The notes under the pieces: model-generated
Database searches by the model: none
Seen by the model: only the letters and a program-made list of their open reading frames with translations
What the model was told of the DNA's origin: nothing
Program-made: the position numbers and the translations under genes
Part shown: positions 11,881 through 25,235 of the stretch, piece by piece
How the letters are laid out: each line of letters starts with the position of its first letter
Numbering within the stretch: the first letter of the stretch is position 1
NCBI RefSeq assembly: GCF_030272615.1
Contig: NC_081405.1
Coordinates: forward strand, 159,486,317 to 159,550,316
Direction of reading: 5' to 3'
DNA from: Cryptomeria japonica
Lineage: Eukaryota; Streptophyta; Pinopsida; Cupressales; Cupressaceae
DNA length: 64,000 bases

Positions 11881-13820
11881 CTTCTTTAAGTGATACTTAA
11901 GCAATAAAATAATTACAAAAAAGATGACTCCTGACAACATGGTTGCATAAGCTACTCATGTACAAAGGAAGATCTCTCATAAATAGAGAAAGGAAGAAAA
12001 CCATATGGGAACAAAATTCCCCTCTAAAAGAGAGAAAGAGAAGGATAAGACTTCTTGCAAAGATGTCCACGTGAAGATGAATAATGATGAAGAACTCCTG
12101 AAGCATGTAAAGAACTATAAACTCTACCAAAATATGAACTAGAGTATGTTGGAATCAACAAAACTCCAAAGGTGTAAATCAAGAGATGGAATTATGATCA
12201 AAGAACACAAATAAAAAGCACAAGTGACCTATAGTACACTACTTAGAAGTGCCTAGTGTGAAACATATATAAAATAATCTCATAAAAGGATCCACTAAAA
12301 TAATCCCCCATATGAGAGATACAAAAGAGTAGGTCTAGGTGACCTCCTATAAATTTGTGAAGTCCATAAGGCTCCACAAGGTTCCTCCATTGCTCCACTA
12401 AAAATAGAAAGAATTAGAAACACAAATGTCATAATACTCCCCTTAATCTTGATGAGGAAGTGATAATGGAAAACCAACTGAAATTGGGCACAAGAATGAG
12501 ACCCGACATTAGATCAATTATTTCCCCCTAAGGAACACACATTCAGTTTTGTGGCACTTTATATGAGTGCATTTATAAAATTATATGTTGTGAGTTGATT
12601 TCTTACACATTTTATGCTATGAGGTGGACAATGAAGACATATATCAAAAAATATTCCAAACCTCAAAAAAGATGACAAAAACTAAAAAATGAAATCCCCA
12701 TTATGTTAAACATGAACCCCCCTAAAAGTATACAAAGATAAGGCACTTTATTTTAATGCATTTATAGAATCTAAAAAATGTACAAGTCCTCAAAAGAGGT
12801 ATATTTAGAATCTAATATTATAGAATATTGTCACAAAAAAATAATACCACCACTATGTAGAACTCAAAAAATTATGCAAGTTCAAAAAAAGGCACCCAAA
12901 AAGGTGCCCAATGAGCCCAAACAATCCTCTCAAAGTTTTAGAAACTGGGATTGTGTAGGGTGTCCTTTGAGAAATAGTAAATTATAGGAAAATTTCATAC
13001 ATCATTCTACAAAATAATAACACCACTAGATAGATCACAAACAAATATGCATAGAAGAAAAAAATTCACACAAAAAGGCATTTGTATGGTTGAGAAACGG
13101 TCTCCCAAAGTTGAGGGTAAGAACAAAATAGGCCAACAAAGAAGGATACAAACTTGGTGGATGAAATGTTGATGTTGGCAGGTGTAAGAGAATATTCCTA
13201 GTATATTCTACTAATGTGACAAGTGACTAGGTTGCCAACTATGCGTACAAACCTTTTGTGTGGTAGACAACTATGCATGTTGACTAGGCATACAAACCTC
13301 CAAGATGGCATGTAACTCTGCTTGATGACCTTAGCAAATGACACTAGATGAAAAAAAGTTTAGGAAATGGAATATCTTACCTATCAAACAAAATATTTTT
13401 CAATGTTAGAATAGAGTGTCGATCAGCATAGGAGCTTTCATAGGGATGATGTCACCCTTGGGGTGTACCTTACAAAAAAAACACATTTTTTGAAAAAAAA
13501 AATTAAAAATTCTATAATTGTTTTTGAATACTTGGAATAAAAAAAAAAATGTGAATTGAGTCCTAGCCTAGTTGACTAATGTATGGATGTGGTCGGTAGT
13601 TGTATGGATCCATACGGCCTTTCCATGGACCCTCACGAAATGCCCAAAAATCACCAATCACCAAAAATGCAAGTGTGATATGTTAAATTCATCTTTCATC
13701 CCTTTGAAATGAAATCATGATGTTTGTTTTGCTCCATGATGATACATTTTTGTCTTATGCCCATGACTCTCACAAAATCAAGACTAAAAGGGAGATTTTT
13801 TTAAGAATGCCTTGGTACCA

Positions 13821-14158
13821 TGTTGAAACAACAAAGATCACTTGCAAAACTAAAAACTTTCTACAAACAAGCAATATGCAAAATGAGAAATATCATAAAA
13901 AATTAGTTGAAAATGTATAAAATAAAATTGTTTATAAAGGCAACCAAGAAGAGGTGAGAAGGTAGGAGTGAAGTTATGAGGACCCCTACAAGTATGCAAC
14001 AAGTATAAGACTCTATGGACAAGTGTTGGGACACTTGGTGAGTGAGCTAAGACAAAAGTCTAGCTAACCTTTAAGTGATCTTAAGTGTAGTGTGAATAGG
14101 ACTCAACTATGTAGGCTATAAGCAAACTAGTTAGATAAAAACACTTTTCACACTAACA
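13821..14158 (-). repeat. LTR 3 (5' LTR) of compound element
   Basis: 338 bp, bounded tgttgaaac ... cactaaca. It is directly followed by ACTAT, which repeats the 5 bases before LTR 1. The primer site beside it has decayed to ggtacca. Confidence 0.82.
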
Positions 14159-15060
14159 ACTATGTCCTTATTAATGAAATTATGTGTGGAACTAGTGTCA
14201 ATAAGAGCAACAATTTTCTACCCTTTTAATATGCCTCTAACTCTAAATGAATCATACACCTTCACTTCCCTTCCCTTCACTTCCCTTCTCTAAACTAGTC
14301 TCTTTTGTTGACTTTTCTTCCTTACTATCCTCTACTCCAATTCGTTGGGACCTAAAGTTTTGATTATGATTTATTAATGAATATGCCTTCAATTGGCATT
14401 TTTTTACCCTTTTTTCACACACTTATGACCTATGGTCTATGGTTCATTGCATGTGAAACAAAGATTTTTCTTCCTTGCATCCTTTTTGAGTTTATCTTCC
14501 ACTCTTTTTAAGGAGGACTCTTTGGGTTAAATGTTTTCCTTGTTATCATGTTTTTTACCCATTTCATCCTAGATGGTTTTTATGAGAACTTGTTTTTTCG
14601 GGACAACTAGCTCCGTGATTCTAGCCTCCTACAAACTAGTTGGATCAAAGGCCTTAACCCATCCTCTAATGGGTTTCATTAGTCCTTCACTGAAAAAAAC
14701 TATTAAACCCCTCTGTAATATCCAAAACTATAATTGATAATCTCTGAAACCCTGATATATAGGCATTCATAGTATCATGTTGCTTTAGTTGTTCGGTCTC
14801 CTTGGAATGCAATGTTGGGTCCTTTTTTATCAAACCTTTCAATGAGCTTATTAGTATACTAATCATACAAAGTGATGGATATGTGACCCAAAGTGCTAAG
14901 GCCATGGTACCACCACTCATGTGCAATAGCATCCAAGTGTAGAGCGGAAAACTTAATTGCTCCATCCTTAGCTATAGGCCTAAGAACCAAGTAATTGCCC
15001 AGCTTCTAAACCCATTCTCTAGTGGTGTATTTTTCACTACCAATAAAGTGAGCAAGTGTA
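14159..15060 (-). pseudogene. gypsy-2 gag and protease N-terminus
   Basis: The minus strand has capsid motifs at 14965-14687 (KKDPTLHSKETEQLKQ, then MNAYISGFQRLS), a zinc knuckle at 14463-14421 reading CFTCNEP, a stop, then TIGHKC (CCHC kept, Trp codon now TAG), and the protease active site at 14210-14165, DTSSTHNFI. DTG is usual; DTS also occurs in retroviral-type proteases. The order gag then PR matches Ty3/gypsy. Stops and frame changes make it a pseudogene. The protease is cut at 14159 by the compound element. Confidence 0.85.
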
Positions 15061-15399
15061 ACCTTAGCCAAGGCTTTCTATAGGTCTCTATATACTACTA
15101 CTCCTCTATGATCAGATTTTCCTTCTCCCTTCTTATTCTTCTATTCTATGAACTCATTGAATGTCAAATGATTTTTCATCACCTCAGGAAGGGTATCATA
15201 CACTACAAAGTAATACCTCAACTCATCAACCAATAGAAGTAGATTCTCTTAAGCAACCTGTAACTCATCTCTATGTATAAAAGTGGGTTGTAAGGGCCTA
15301 GGCACTAAACTTGACACTATTGCTATAGTTTATCTCTCATTGTTACCCTACTTATTGGTAGAGTTGATTTCCCCATTATGTGTTTGATTTGTTGGATAT

Positions 15400-16600
15400 T
15401 GTTGTTAACATGAGCTTGTATGGTTGTCATTGATGTCAAACCTGGTTATTTGAATGGGTGTTGGTCTAGATATGTTTTGTCAAACCTTGGTTATCTGGAT
15501 GGATGTCGGTCTAACTACTCTTTTGGTGTTGGTTGTGTTATCATGTATTCAAGGTGGTCCGGAATGCTTTTGGTACTCTTCGGATATGTTGTTAATTGCA
15601 TTATGGTTTAGTGGATCATATTCAGTCCAGATATGTGTTGGAAGATATGTTGATATGTTTGTTTGGGTCTCACCTTGGCATGTGGAGATTCACATGGAGT
15701 ATTTTGCATTGGAAGTGGTTATGTGGCTAACTAGTTGATTATGTCTACACATTATGCTTTGTAACGTCCTTTGGAGTATATGTTCTAGCATGTGTGGATT
15801 GTCGAATCATTCATGGAATGATACATTGTAATTTGTTTTGGTTCCGTCTTTCTCCTAGAGTGGACCAATCTAAGTATTTTAAGTCTGGGTGGCTTATTTT
15901 GTGTAATATTACGTATTCAATTTTGGTCGACCCTCAATTAAGGTTTTTAATATTGTATCTCATATTTAACATGTGCAGATGGATGAATTGAGTGTTGATG
16001 AGAAGTTAATTGTGTCAGAAGTGTATGTGAATGATTTTCAAGCAGATTTGGTGTTTGTGGTGATGAGAAAGTCAGTTTGAAAATATCTTTGAAGCTGATA
16101 TATTCTGCAAGATAGTGTGTTGTGATAGTGAAGATTATCAAAGATGTTTGTCATGTTATTGGTTGCTTGATTTTTGTTCAAGGATAATTTCATGATCAGG
16201 AGAATCCTTCTCAATTTCAATTCAACTATTTCATTCATTGTTGATTGACAATGAGTCCTTTGGTAGCAATTTGTATCTTGGTGAAGAAGTGTTCATCAGT
16301 TGTACAAGTCCTCTTGTATCTTGCCTAAGGTAGTGTGCCTTAGTTTTGCAATTCCTTCAGGTATTGATGCTCCTTGGCTACAAGCCTAAAATATTGTAAA
16401 CATTGTTATTCATATTGTAACTTAGAATCTCATCATGGTTTTTCCCTTCTTGGGTTTTCCATGTAAATCTAGTGTTCATGTATTTATGTGTTTATGCTTA
16501 TGTGTCGATGACTAAAGTGTTGTTAAATAAGTTGATTAATAATTGTTTTTGAAGTTTCGGACTGATCCACTCCCCCCTTAGTCATGTTGGGTGTTCAACA
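15400..16600 (+). repeat. Probable solo LTR (about 1.2 kb) inside gypsy-2
   Basis: Bounded by TGTTGTTAACATGA at the left and TTGGGTGTTCAACA at the right, giving TG...CA ends with an inverted TGTTG/CAACA. Near the right end it has text common in plant LTR ends (cttgggttttcc, then a C-run at 16570-16577). Gypsy-2 sequence lies on both sides, with gag left of it and the gypsy-2 primer site to the right. I could not find a clear target duplication, so the exact ends are uncertain by a few bases. Confidence 0.6.
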
Positions 16601-16969
16601 TGATTGCCCTATGAATTGTATTGCACCCTTCGTGACATATTCAAATCAATATTTCCCATTAGGTGTGACATTATGTTCATCATAATATTAAACCTTCTTT
16701 CCACCCTTGTGTTTGGACTAACAAAACCAACTCTCCTTTATCTCTTTCTACCATATCACCTAACGAACTTGACAAATTAGGAGTGTTTTCTATTGAACTA
16801 TCACTACTACTACCAAAGACCCTTTGCATTGTTTGATCCCCTAAAAATGGATTTGTGTCATATGTTGCTTGGATTGATTAGGTGGGGTTTGACTTGTTCC
16901 TACTCAAGTGATATTGACATGTAACTATAGGTCACATAACTCAACCCAACAGGCTAGCAAAAAAAATGT

Positions 16970-16981
16970 GCTCTGATACCA
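16970..16981 (-). other. Primer-binding site of gypsy-2
   Basis: The minus strand reads TGGTATCAGAGC, the classic initiator Met-tRNA complement of plant LTR retrotransposons. It lies at the position expected for the start of the internal region upstream of gag. The 5' LTR therefore lies to the right of 16982, but its outer end was not found; sequence similar to 7270-7360 covers 16985-17095 only. Confidence 0.8.
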
Positions 16982-17095
16982 CTATAATATGCAACCTTAT
17001 TTTTTTGTCTTTACTATTGAATATTTTTAAATTTTAACATATAATGTTTTGTCAATATAAATGAAATATAAAAAATAATTTGATTTGATTTGGGT

Positions 17096-17517
17096 GAACC
17101 CACAATAGTGGGTTACACTTTGAGGGATGAACAAAAGTTGTCATTTGGCAAAAATAAAATTGTACACCCCTTCAAATGAATGGGACCCTTTGAGTGAAGG
17201 GATTTTTTTGTTTGTTTGAAGCAGGTACTTTGAACGAACGTCCTTATTTTAATGGGTTTGTTCAAAGGTTTCATCGGCCCAATTTTTTATTAATAAAAAA
17301 GAGTTTGATCAAATTCCCTCTTCAATCGAACCCTTTTATTTAGGGTTTTTTTTAGAAAAAAGATGTAACTGTCAAAAATGACAATTACATTGCCATTTTC
17401 ACAATGAAGGGGAGTCAAACCCGCTTGTCCACTGTGCAACAAAAAGACCTCTCCAACATCAACTATTTCTCAGTCACAGTCACATAGATAAACTAGGTTG
17501 GTGACTGAAATTGTTTA
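17096..17517. other. Spacer, no gene recognised
   Basis: Contains a short palindrome-like stretch around gtgaacccacaatagtgggt (17093-17112) and no open frame of note. It could belong to the gypsy-2 LTR. Confidence 0.4.
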
Positions 17518-17835
17518 TTTCATTTCGTTTTTCAGTAACATTGCTTTGAATGATTTCAATTTGATTGAATCCAATTTTTTCTATTTTTGTTTCATTTTGT
17601 TTGTAGGTATCATTTCTTTGAATAATTTTAATTTTGATTGAATCCAAGTTTTCCTATTTATGTTTCATTTCGTTTGTAGGTATCATTTCTTTGAATAATT
17701 TTAATTTTGATTGAATCCAAGTTTTCCTATTTATGTTTCATTTCATTTGCCTATAGCATTGCTTTGAATGATTTAAATTTTGATTGAATCCAAGTTTTCT
17801 TGTTTCTATTTCATTTACCTATAACCTGTAGCAAC
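17518..17835. repeat. 73-bp tandem repeat, about 4.3 copies
   Basis: Units start at 17518, 17590, 17663, 17736 and 17809, each with tttcattt. Spacing is 72, 73, 73 and 73 bp. Units 2 and 3 are nearly identical; units 1 and 4 share the variant tttgaatgattt. The last unit is partial. Confidence 0.88.
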
Positions 17836-18770
17836 CACAACTAAGAAATGCACATAAGAACTTCTCATGTAGCCTCCACAAGTCTATTATAGTCTTAACA
17901 TGGTTGTGACCTCTCACTTATACACTAGATTTTAAATAACTTCCATGACTGCCATCCATAACCTTGAAACCATTATACTAGAAAAATCAAGCATGGTTTA
18001 TACCTCCTAATTGTGAAAGGTATTCTTCAAGGACATGGCCTATGTTGTTTCATACCATATTAGGATCCATACCCTAATTTCCAAGAGAAAAACCATAGTA
18101 ATATCCAATTTTTATATTATTTTTGTGACTTACATAATAAGAATAAGGACCTCTTTCTTAAGAAAATTTTGAATGTATCTACATGCACAAAAATAACCTC
18201 ACGCATTCCTTTTACTATGCAATGCATACAAAGAGAAGTTTCAAATATAACTTTGTACTCATATGTAACTTATTACACAACCTTTTGAAACAAAAGAGAT
18301 AATAATTCAATCTAAAATTCCTCCACCACTAGCTCTTTTATTAATTAAAAGTTTCTAAAAAGATAAGCCCCTTATTTCTCCTCTACTCTATAAAAGTGGT
18401 ATGCACATAAATATTCCATATCCCATGAAACTACTATTATTCATGTCCATATGCATATATATGAACTTTTAACTATAGAAGCATAAGTAGAAAAATAATA
18501 TGAAATTCCTTTAATCTATACTTGCTTGCATAATTCCTTCATGAGATAGATATATTTAAATACTTATATTTCTTTAATCATGCATGTTTTCTTTGTATGT
18601 TAACTTCCAATTCCTTAAATACTGAAGAGAAATCTAAATCCTAATTTCTTATTTCTTTACAAAAATTAGAAATAAACAAATAGTCTTTTTATGCTTTTTA
18701 CATATACTATGCATGATTTGTAAGTATACCCATACTTTTCATGATTGCATTTTCGAAAAGAGAAAGATAT
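17836..18770. other. AT-rich spacer, no gene recognised
   Basis: No reading frame, repeat or RNA gene could be supported. It ends with GATAT, one copy of the target duplication of the solo LTR that follows. Confidence 0.6.
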
Positions 18771-20275
18771 TGTAAACGTATAAAAATGACCATATTCCCA
18801 AATTAATATTTCATGTTCATTCCTCTATTTAGTTAAATCCAATTTAATTAAATCACCCACATTCCTCTATTTAATTAAGTAAATTATTCAATTTATTTAG
18901 TTAAATTCACTAAAGCCCTTTTTGCATCATTTAATTGAATAAATCATTTTATTTAATTAAAACCCTTCTCTCTACTTTTTAATTAAATTCACATTTAATT
19001 AAATAGTTTACCCCAATTAAATAAATCTACTTTATTTAAAATCCCCAACTTGCAACCAAATTGAAATAAAGCAATTTATTTTAATTAATTCTATTTTCCC
19101 TCACCCACTTGCACTTTCCTACATCTCTCACTTGCATCCTAATCCCCTTCCTAAATTCTTCTAGAGCCCATCTAATCCTAATCATTTAACCTAAACCCTC
19201 CAATTATCCCCTTTCCCTAAAATTGAGGATGTCACTTCTCAAATTTGGAGGAAAGTCTTCAAAATGCATTAAAGCCTTTATCTATTCAACAAGATAACTT
19301 GTTGAATTCCCCCAAATTTGGAAGGAATCTTACAAATTTGTCCCCAAAGTCTTCAAACCATTAATGGTTAACTAACCCTTAGTGGCATGATTAGAGACTT
19401 TTTGCCTAACTTAACCTCCATCTAACCCAAGGGTCTCATCAAGCATTTATTGCTTTGACCATAGTTATTCCTTTAAACCCTTGCACAAGATTTTATCCTT
19501 TGGGTAAAAGCTTTATCCAATGGATAACCTTAACCTAACCTTAACCCTTACCTCCTAAGGTAACCATGAGGTCTTCTCAAGCATTTAATGCTTCTTACAT
19601 CTCCTCTCAACCAGCATTATGTTGACAATTGTCACCATTTCATTGGTGAGAATTGTAAACATGGATTGACAACTTTCAATTTTGACCCTTGATTAACTCT
19701 ATCAATCCTAGCCATCCATTGCCCTATTTTTGCTATAAATAGAGCTCTCCTTCCTCCATTTTGGGAATCCATGAATCTAAGAAATCTATTATCTTATATC
19801 CATGCAAGCTTTAGTATCTCATTTGTGCTCAATTTTAGCACATCTAGTCTCTCTTTGCAAAAGGAATTAATCTAATAAACATTTTAGACTACTTCCTTTA
19901 TCATTAGCTTAAATCATATAACTAGTATATCACGTTAGGATAGTATTACGACTAATCTTGTCATCTTATAATCTAGTTTATTGCATTTGTAGGATCATGC
20001 ATAGATAGGATGCATCCTCATGTTAAAATCAATCAAAAGCATCCCTCATTCTTGCATTTGTCATCCCTAAGCCACTTTGCTCAGTGATCTGAGAGCAAAG
20101 GCATTGGCTTGAGGGACCTTGTGAGATAGAGAACCATGGAACCATCCTTGGTAAGTTGAGTCATTCTTCATGACTCCATAACTTGCACCAAGAAGTCATG
20201 TGGGTGTGTGGACAAGCCTCTTGGAGCTTCATTTTTCACATTTTGAGTTTCATTGACCCGCTTTTCCCGCATACA
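18771..20275 (+). repeat. Solo LTR of the Tat/Ogre-like gypsy family (copy A)
   Basis: 1505 bp, bounded TGTAAACGTATAAAAATGACC ... CCCGCATACA. It is flanked on both sides by GATAT (18766-18770 and 20276-20280), a 5-bp target duplication that proves both ends. It aligns over its length with the 5' LTR at 54499-55975 and, in reverse, with 21777-23203. Hallmarks are Taattaaat-rich blocks in the first half and repeated ggtaaaag/tatccaatggataa text in the middle. Intra-element LTR recombination would leave such a scar. Confidence 0.9.
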
Positions 20276-20689
20276 GATATATATTTATTTTAATTTCCCT
20301 TTCAAATACAAGTTGACATATATTAGGGTAAGTTCATGAAGTCACTTCACCTAGATGACCCTTATGTAAGGATTGTTTCATTCATATAAGATTGATTTTG
20401 ACATTTCCTCTCTTGAATAGGCAACATGTACTTCCTTTCCTCTCCTGAATAGGCAACATGTTCCTCCTTTCCTCAAGCTAGGATTTACCCCTTTTTCCTA
20501 GTGAACCAAGTTAGAAGGGTGACTCTACTCCTTTATGTCTAGATACCATTTCAAAATCTTAGTGGTATTCATAGATACCCTTTCAAAATCTTGGTAGGAT
20601 TCATAGAAACAAGATTCAGAATCTTACAATTGCTTTCATATAGATATACCTCATGTTCTTATAACAAATTTTACTTTCAATTTGTCTTG

Positions 20690-20800
20690 AAATATACCTT
20701 ATATACATTTCTTGTGGTAGTTTGAAATTGATGTGCATTTATATTAATGATTTTTTAGATAGTTTAAAATTGATGTGCATTTATATTAATGATTTTAAAT
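20690..20800. repeat. Short direct duplication, about 47 bp x 2
   Basis: The text gatgtgcatttatattaatg occurs twice, about 47 bp apart, with flanking agtttgaaatt/agtttaaaatt also repeated. A second short duplication of gaataggcaacatgt/c lies at 20416-20461. Confidence 0.75.
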
Positions 20801-20951
20801 AAATATAAGAGTACATTTAGAATTTATTAATGAAAAAATGGTATACATTGTTTTATTATATTTAAATTGAATTTACATATGTAGTGCTTTCAACTCTAGA
20901 TTTTAAAGCAAGAAGGCTCATAATTTTGTCCTTCAAATACCTATAGATATC

Positions 20952-21776
20952 ATGGTAGACGGGTTACCTATTCCACCTCAAGAACTTATCAAACAAATTA
21001 TTGCAAAGATTGTTAGATTGAGAACCTCTTTAACTAGTGATAACAACACAAGTATGAACACTTGTGAAATCATATTAGAGAGCTTAGTGACAATCAAAGA
21101 TGATATTCAACACACTGGAGCCTTTTCTATTGACTCCATTATTGTTATTCTGGCCACGATGCAACAAGAAGTTTGTTAGGGTCTTTCCCTTACTAAGGTT
21201 TAGGTTATGGTGCACAAGGATATCCTGAAAGATAATTGTTTTCCTTACTATGTGGGTAAGGCTAAGGTGAAGGGATATCAGGTTACAAAATTTGAAAATC
21301 AGACTATGGCCACTTTCATACACCCACACTTTCTTATAGCACACAGTCGTTATCCAAATAACAACCAAATTCCACTATACTTTGCACATCATTTGTATGT
21401 TGAGGTTCATTTGAACCGCAAAGTCAGCTATTGTGATATGCTTCCATATTTGGGTCAAGGTTGTGGTAGGGTTGCTAATAGGAATGCTTATCATCAAGCA
21501 GGTCAAAAGGTTCCATCATATATGGCCTTTGTTGGTTAGAGGTCACCAACTATTTTCCAACTATTTTCTATTGACTCCATTATTGTTATTCTTGCCACGA
21601 TGCAACAAGAAGTTTGTTAGGGTCTTTCCCTTACTAAGGTTTAGGTTATGGTGCACAAGGATATCCGGAAAGCTAATTGTTTTCCCACAATCAGACTATG
21701 ACCACTTTCATATACCCACACTTTCTTATAGCACACAGTCATTATCCAAATAACAACCAAATTCCACTATACTTTG
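20952..21776 (+). pseudogene. Unrecognised coding remnant, 5' part, locally duplicated
   Basis: Frames at 20952-21179 and 21207-21539 are contiguous apart from stops at 21177 and 21198. They encode segments such as PIPPQELIKQIIAKIV and YVEVHLNRKVSYCDMLPYLG. I do not recognise the protein. From about 21565 the sequence repeats 21136-21384 with a deletion of some 50 bp, so about 0.4 kb was tandemly duplicated. The second copy is cut at 21776 by a solo LTR and resumes at 23209. It could be a host pseudogene or a transposon ORF. Confidence 0.55.
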
Positions 21777-23203
21777 TGATGCTTTGCAAAATGGACAAGT
21801 GTTAGATTAAAGCCTATGGTTGAATAGCACACAAAAACAACAAGAAACAAGGATCAAAGTTATTGTTATTCAACCAAAAACTAATCTAAGTAGGCATATC
21901 AAAAGAGACATTAAAAACATGCTAAAGTATTTAACTAGGGAAACAAATATCACAAGGCATCTCCAAATGCCTTCTAACATGCTCTTAGCTCCTTATCCTT
22001 TGTCCCTCTCCTCAACAAGTTCCAAATTAGTGTAGCTCTCAGTAGCTTTTTGCACTATGGATGCTTATTGAGGTTCAAGATTGTAGATGATTATGAAAAG
22101 TATGCAATGCAAGCTTAATAACCAAATAAGGATGAGTTATCTAAATGTTATTTGTTAATTTTAACCAAAAGAGTAAATATGAGTAAGATATGCTAAATGC
22201 TCTCTAAAATTATCTATAACTTAGATGCATACAAGTTTTTAGGATCTAGATTATGAAGAAATGGGCTCTATTTATAGGAAAAATGGAGCAATGGATGGTT
22301 GAGATTGAGTAATCTCAACAAGGGTCAGGATTGAATGATATTCAATCCATGTGATGGATTTCAACCCAATCCCAGGATGACATGTGTCAATATGAGATAG
22401 GTTGAGAGGAGAGGGAATAAGCATTAAATTCTTGACATGACCTGAACGTTAACTTGGGAGTTAAGGTCAAGGTTCGATTGAGTGAATAAATTCTTTATGC
22501 AAAGAATAAAGCTTTTATCCAATGGATAAACTCTTTTGCAAGGGTAAAAGGGATAACCATGGTCAAAGCAATAAATGTTTGAGGAGACACATGAGTCATA
22601 TGAGGGTTGAGTTAGGGGTTAATCATAAATGGTCATGTAAGAGCCATAAGTGGTTTAGAAGACTTTAGAGGTTAAATTGTTGAGCACACAAAGCATTTAA
22701 TATTTTTCAAAGACTTTGAAGTCTTTGAGAAGTGACTCCAAGTTGCTTAGGAATGTGACAATAATTAGGGGATGGATTAGGTTAATTAGGAAGGGTTTAG
22801 AAGAATCTAGAAGGGGGTTTAGGAGTGCAAGTGGATTTGGTGGGTGAGGGAAAATAGGATTTTAATTAAAATTAAATTAATTTATTTCAATTTTTGGTTG
22901 CAAGTTGCATTTGTAGGAAAATGCATGTGGGGGGGGATAATGATTTAAATAAATGTTTTATTTAATTTATTTAAAAGAGGAAAGAGGATTAAATTGAATA
23001 AATAGAATTTATTCATTTAATTGAGTGTGAATTTGGTTAAATGAATTAATTAAAATAAATTGAATGATTTATTTAATTAATAGGAGAATGTTTGAAGATA
23101 AATTAATTAAATGTTAATTTAATTAACTGATGGCTAGTGGATTTTTAATCAAATAAATAACAAATATTCATTTAATTAAACTGGATAGATTTATGTGACT
23201 ACA
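21777..23203 (-). repeat. Solo LTR of the Tat/Ogre-like family (copy C, reverse orientation)
   Basis: 1427 bp. On the minus strand it starts TGTAGTCACATAAATCTATCC and ends GCAAAGCATCA. The 5-bp target duplication CTTTG is present at 21772-21776 and 23204-23208, and the interrupted coding repeat resumes on the far side. It matches copies A and B in reverse complement, including the ggataa/ggtaaaag block around 22510-22550. Confidence 0.9.
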
Positions 23204-23208
23204 CTTTG

Positions 23209-24020
23209 CACACTAGTTGTATGTTGAGGTTCATTTGAACCGCAAAGTCAGCTACTGTGATATGCTTCCATATCTAGGTCAAGGTTGTGACAGGGTTGAT
23301 GACATGAATGCTTATCATCAAGCAAGTCGAAAGGTTCCATCATATGTGGCCTTTGTTGGTCAGAGGTCACCAGCTATATCCCCAGTGCTAGATCCCATGG
23401 TAGATGAGGTTGTCATTGCTTCCCAACTTAGGGAAGCAATTGACGGAGTTGGTGACATTGCAATGGCAACCACTTTGATATCTAGTGATTGTGTGGGGTA
23501 GTATTTGATGAGTCATCTAAGCTATAGATCTTCATTTAAAGCACAACCTGATGATGGCTTTAACGATCCTTATGGTATGGCACACATCCCTTCACCTACA
23601 AACCTAGAGAGTCTTACAAAAGATGTGGTATGACTTACTTTGACTAGTTTGGTAGAGGAATTATTAGATTCATATGCTTTCATTGCATCAGAGCTTTATA
23701 TCACTATAGAATATGTCAAAGGTCATGTGGGTTCTATTTTTCATTCATATTTAGAATCCAAACAGCATTCTCATCACCCTAGGCCTAGTAGTAGTGTACA
23801 TCAGGCTCCACCTACGGACCAGTCAATCGTGGCAAAGGTTAAAAACACACAGATTACTAATCAGGTGAGTGTTGAGCTTCATATTTCTGAGTCTGGCCTA
23901 GAGGATGTTCACTTGGAAACAACGCAAATGTCGATGGGTTATACAAATTTGTTGACATGTTCAGAGTTGTCGTTGATACTAGCTCAGGTGCATAGTCCCT
24001 TGCATTCCTCATTAGTGTGA
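23209..24020 (+). pseudogene. Unrecognised coding remnant, 3' part
   Basis: Frame 23217-23501 repeats the YVEVHLNRKVSYCDMLPYLG segment of 21402-21461 and continues past it (VDEVVIASQLREAIDGVGDI). Frame 23640-24020 encodes LVEELLDSYAFIASELYI and a Ser/His-rich segment. At least two breaks occur (23499 and about 23630). No family recognised. It may have reached the TA microsatellite that starts at 24393. Confidence 0.5.
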
Positions 24021-24391
24021 AACATGCATCTGACTCATATGGGTGTAGCTCTCGAGACAAAATATTATTTGTTGAACATGATCATTGCAAAAGTGTTTGA
24101 GGATCGTATGCCACATGATACATAGGTAAATGATATAACACATGCAAACTTGGACAATTAAAAAAAAAAAAAGTTTTTTAACTAATTTTATGATATAATG
24201 TATTTTGTGTTTAATTTTATCTCTAGAGATTAGCACACCCATCAAAGAAGGATTATTACTCTGAGGATCACTCTACTAGTAGTCGTTGTGAGGTTGGGCC
24301 ATCTAGCTAGACATTTGCACATCCACGTGTTTGGGCCTGGATATATATTTGATAGATACACATAGATATTTTTATATGTTTGACACATTTG

Positions 24392-24392
<1 letters not shown>

Positions 24393-24478
<86 letters not shown>

Positions 24479-24528
24479 GTATATAGATATATATATATAT
24501 GTATATATATATGTATATACATATATAA

Positions 24529-24563
<35 letters not shown>

Positions 24564-24646
24564 CATATGTATAGATATATACATATGTATACATATGTAT
24601 ACATATGTATATATATATGTATATGTATATGTATACATATATATAC

Positions 24647-24677
<31 letters not shown>

Positions 24678-25001
24678 TGTATACATATAGATATACATAT
24701 ATATATACATATATATGTATATGTATGTATATGTATATGTATATATATGTATATATGTATATACATATATATATACATATATACATATATATATATATAT
24801 ATGTATATATATATGTATATACATATATACATATATATACATATACATATACATAGATATATACATATGTATACATATGTATATATGTATACATATATAT
24901 ATATATATAGATGTATATATATATACACATATATCTATACATATATATATACATATATATGTATATGTATGTATATGTATATATGTATAGATATATATAG
25001 A

Positions 25002-25071
<70 letters not shown>

Positions 25072-25164
25072 TGTATATGTATATATATATATATATACAT
25101 GTATATATATATATATGTATATGTATGTATGTATGTATGTATATGTATGTATATGTATATATGT

Positions 25165-25235
<71 letters not shown>

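Larger units (their letters stand above)
10311..14158 (-). mobile_element. Compound three-LTR retroelement, non-coding, inserted in gypsy-2 protease
   Basis: Three related LTRs (10311-10572, 11538-11880, 13821-14158) alternate with two related internal regions (10573-11537 and 11881-13820). The outer ends carry the 5-bp target duplication ACTAT (10306-10310 and 14159-14163), and the interrupted protease frame resumes on both sides, so the whole block is one insertion unit. Orientation is minus, because the primer site lies left of LTRs 2 and 3. Neither internal region encodes a recognisable protein, so it is non-autonomous. LTR-internal-LTR-internal-LTR is what unequal recombination between LTRs produces. 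The left unit has lost the end of its LTR and about 1 kb of internal sequence. Confidence 0.85.
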
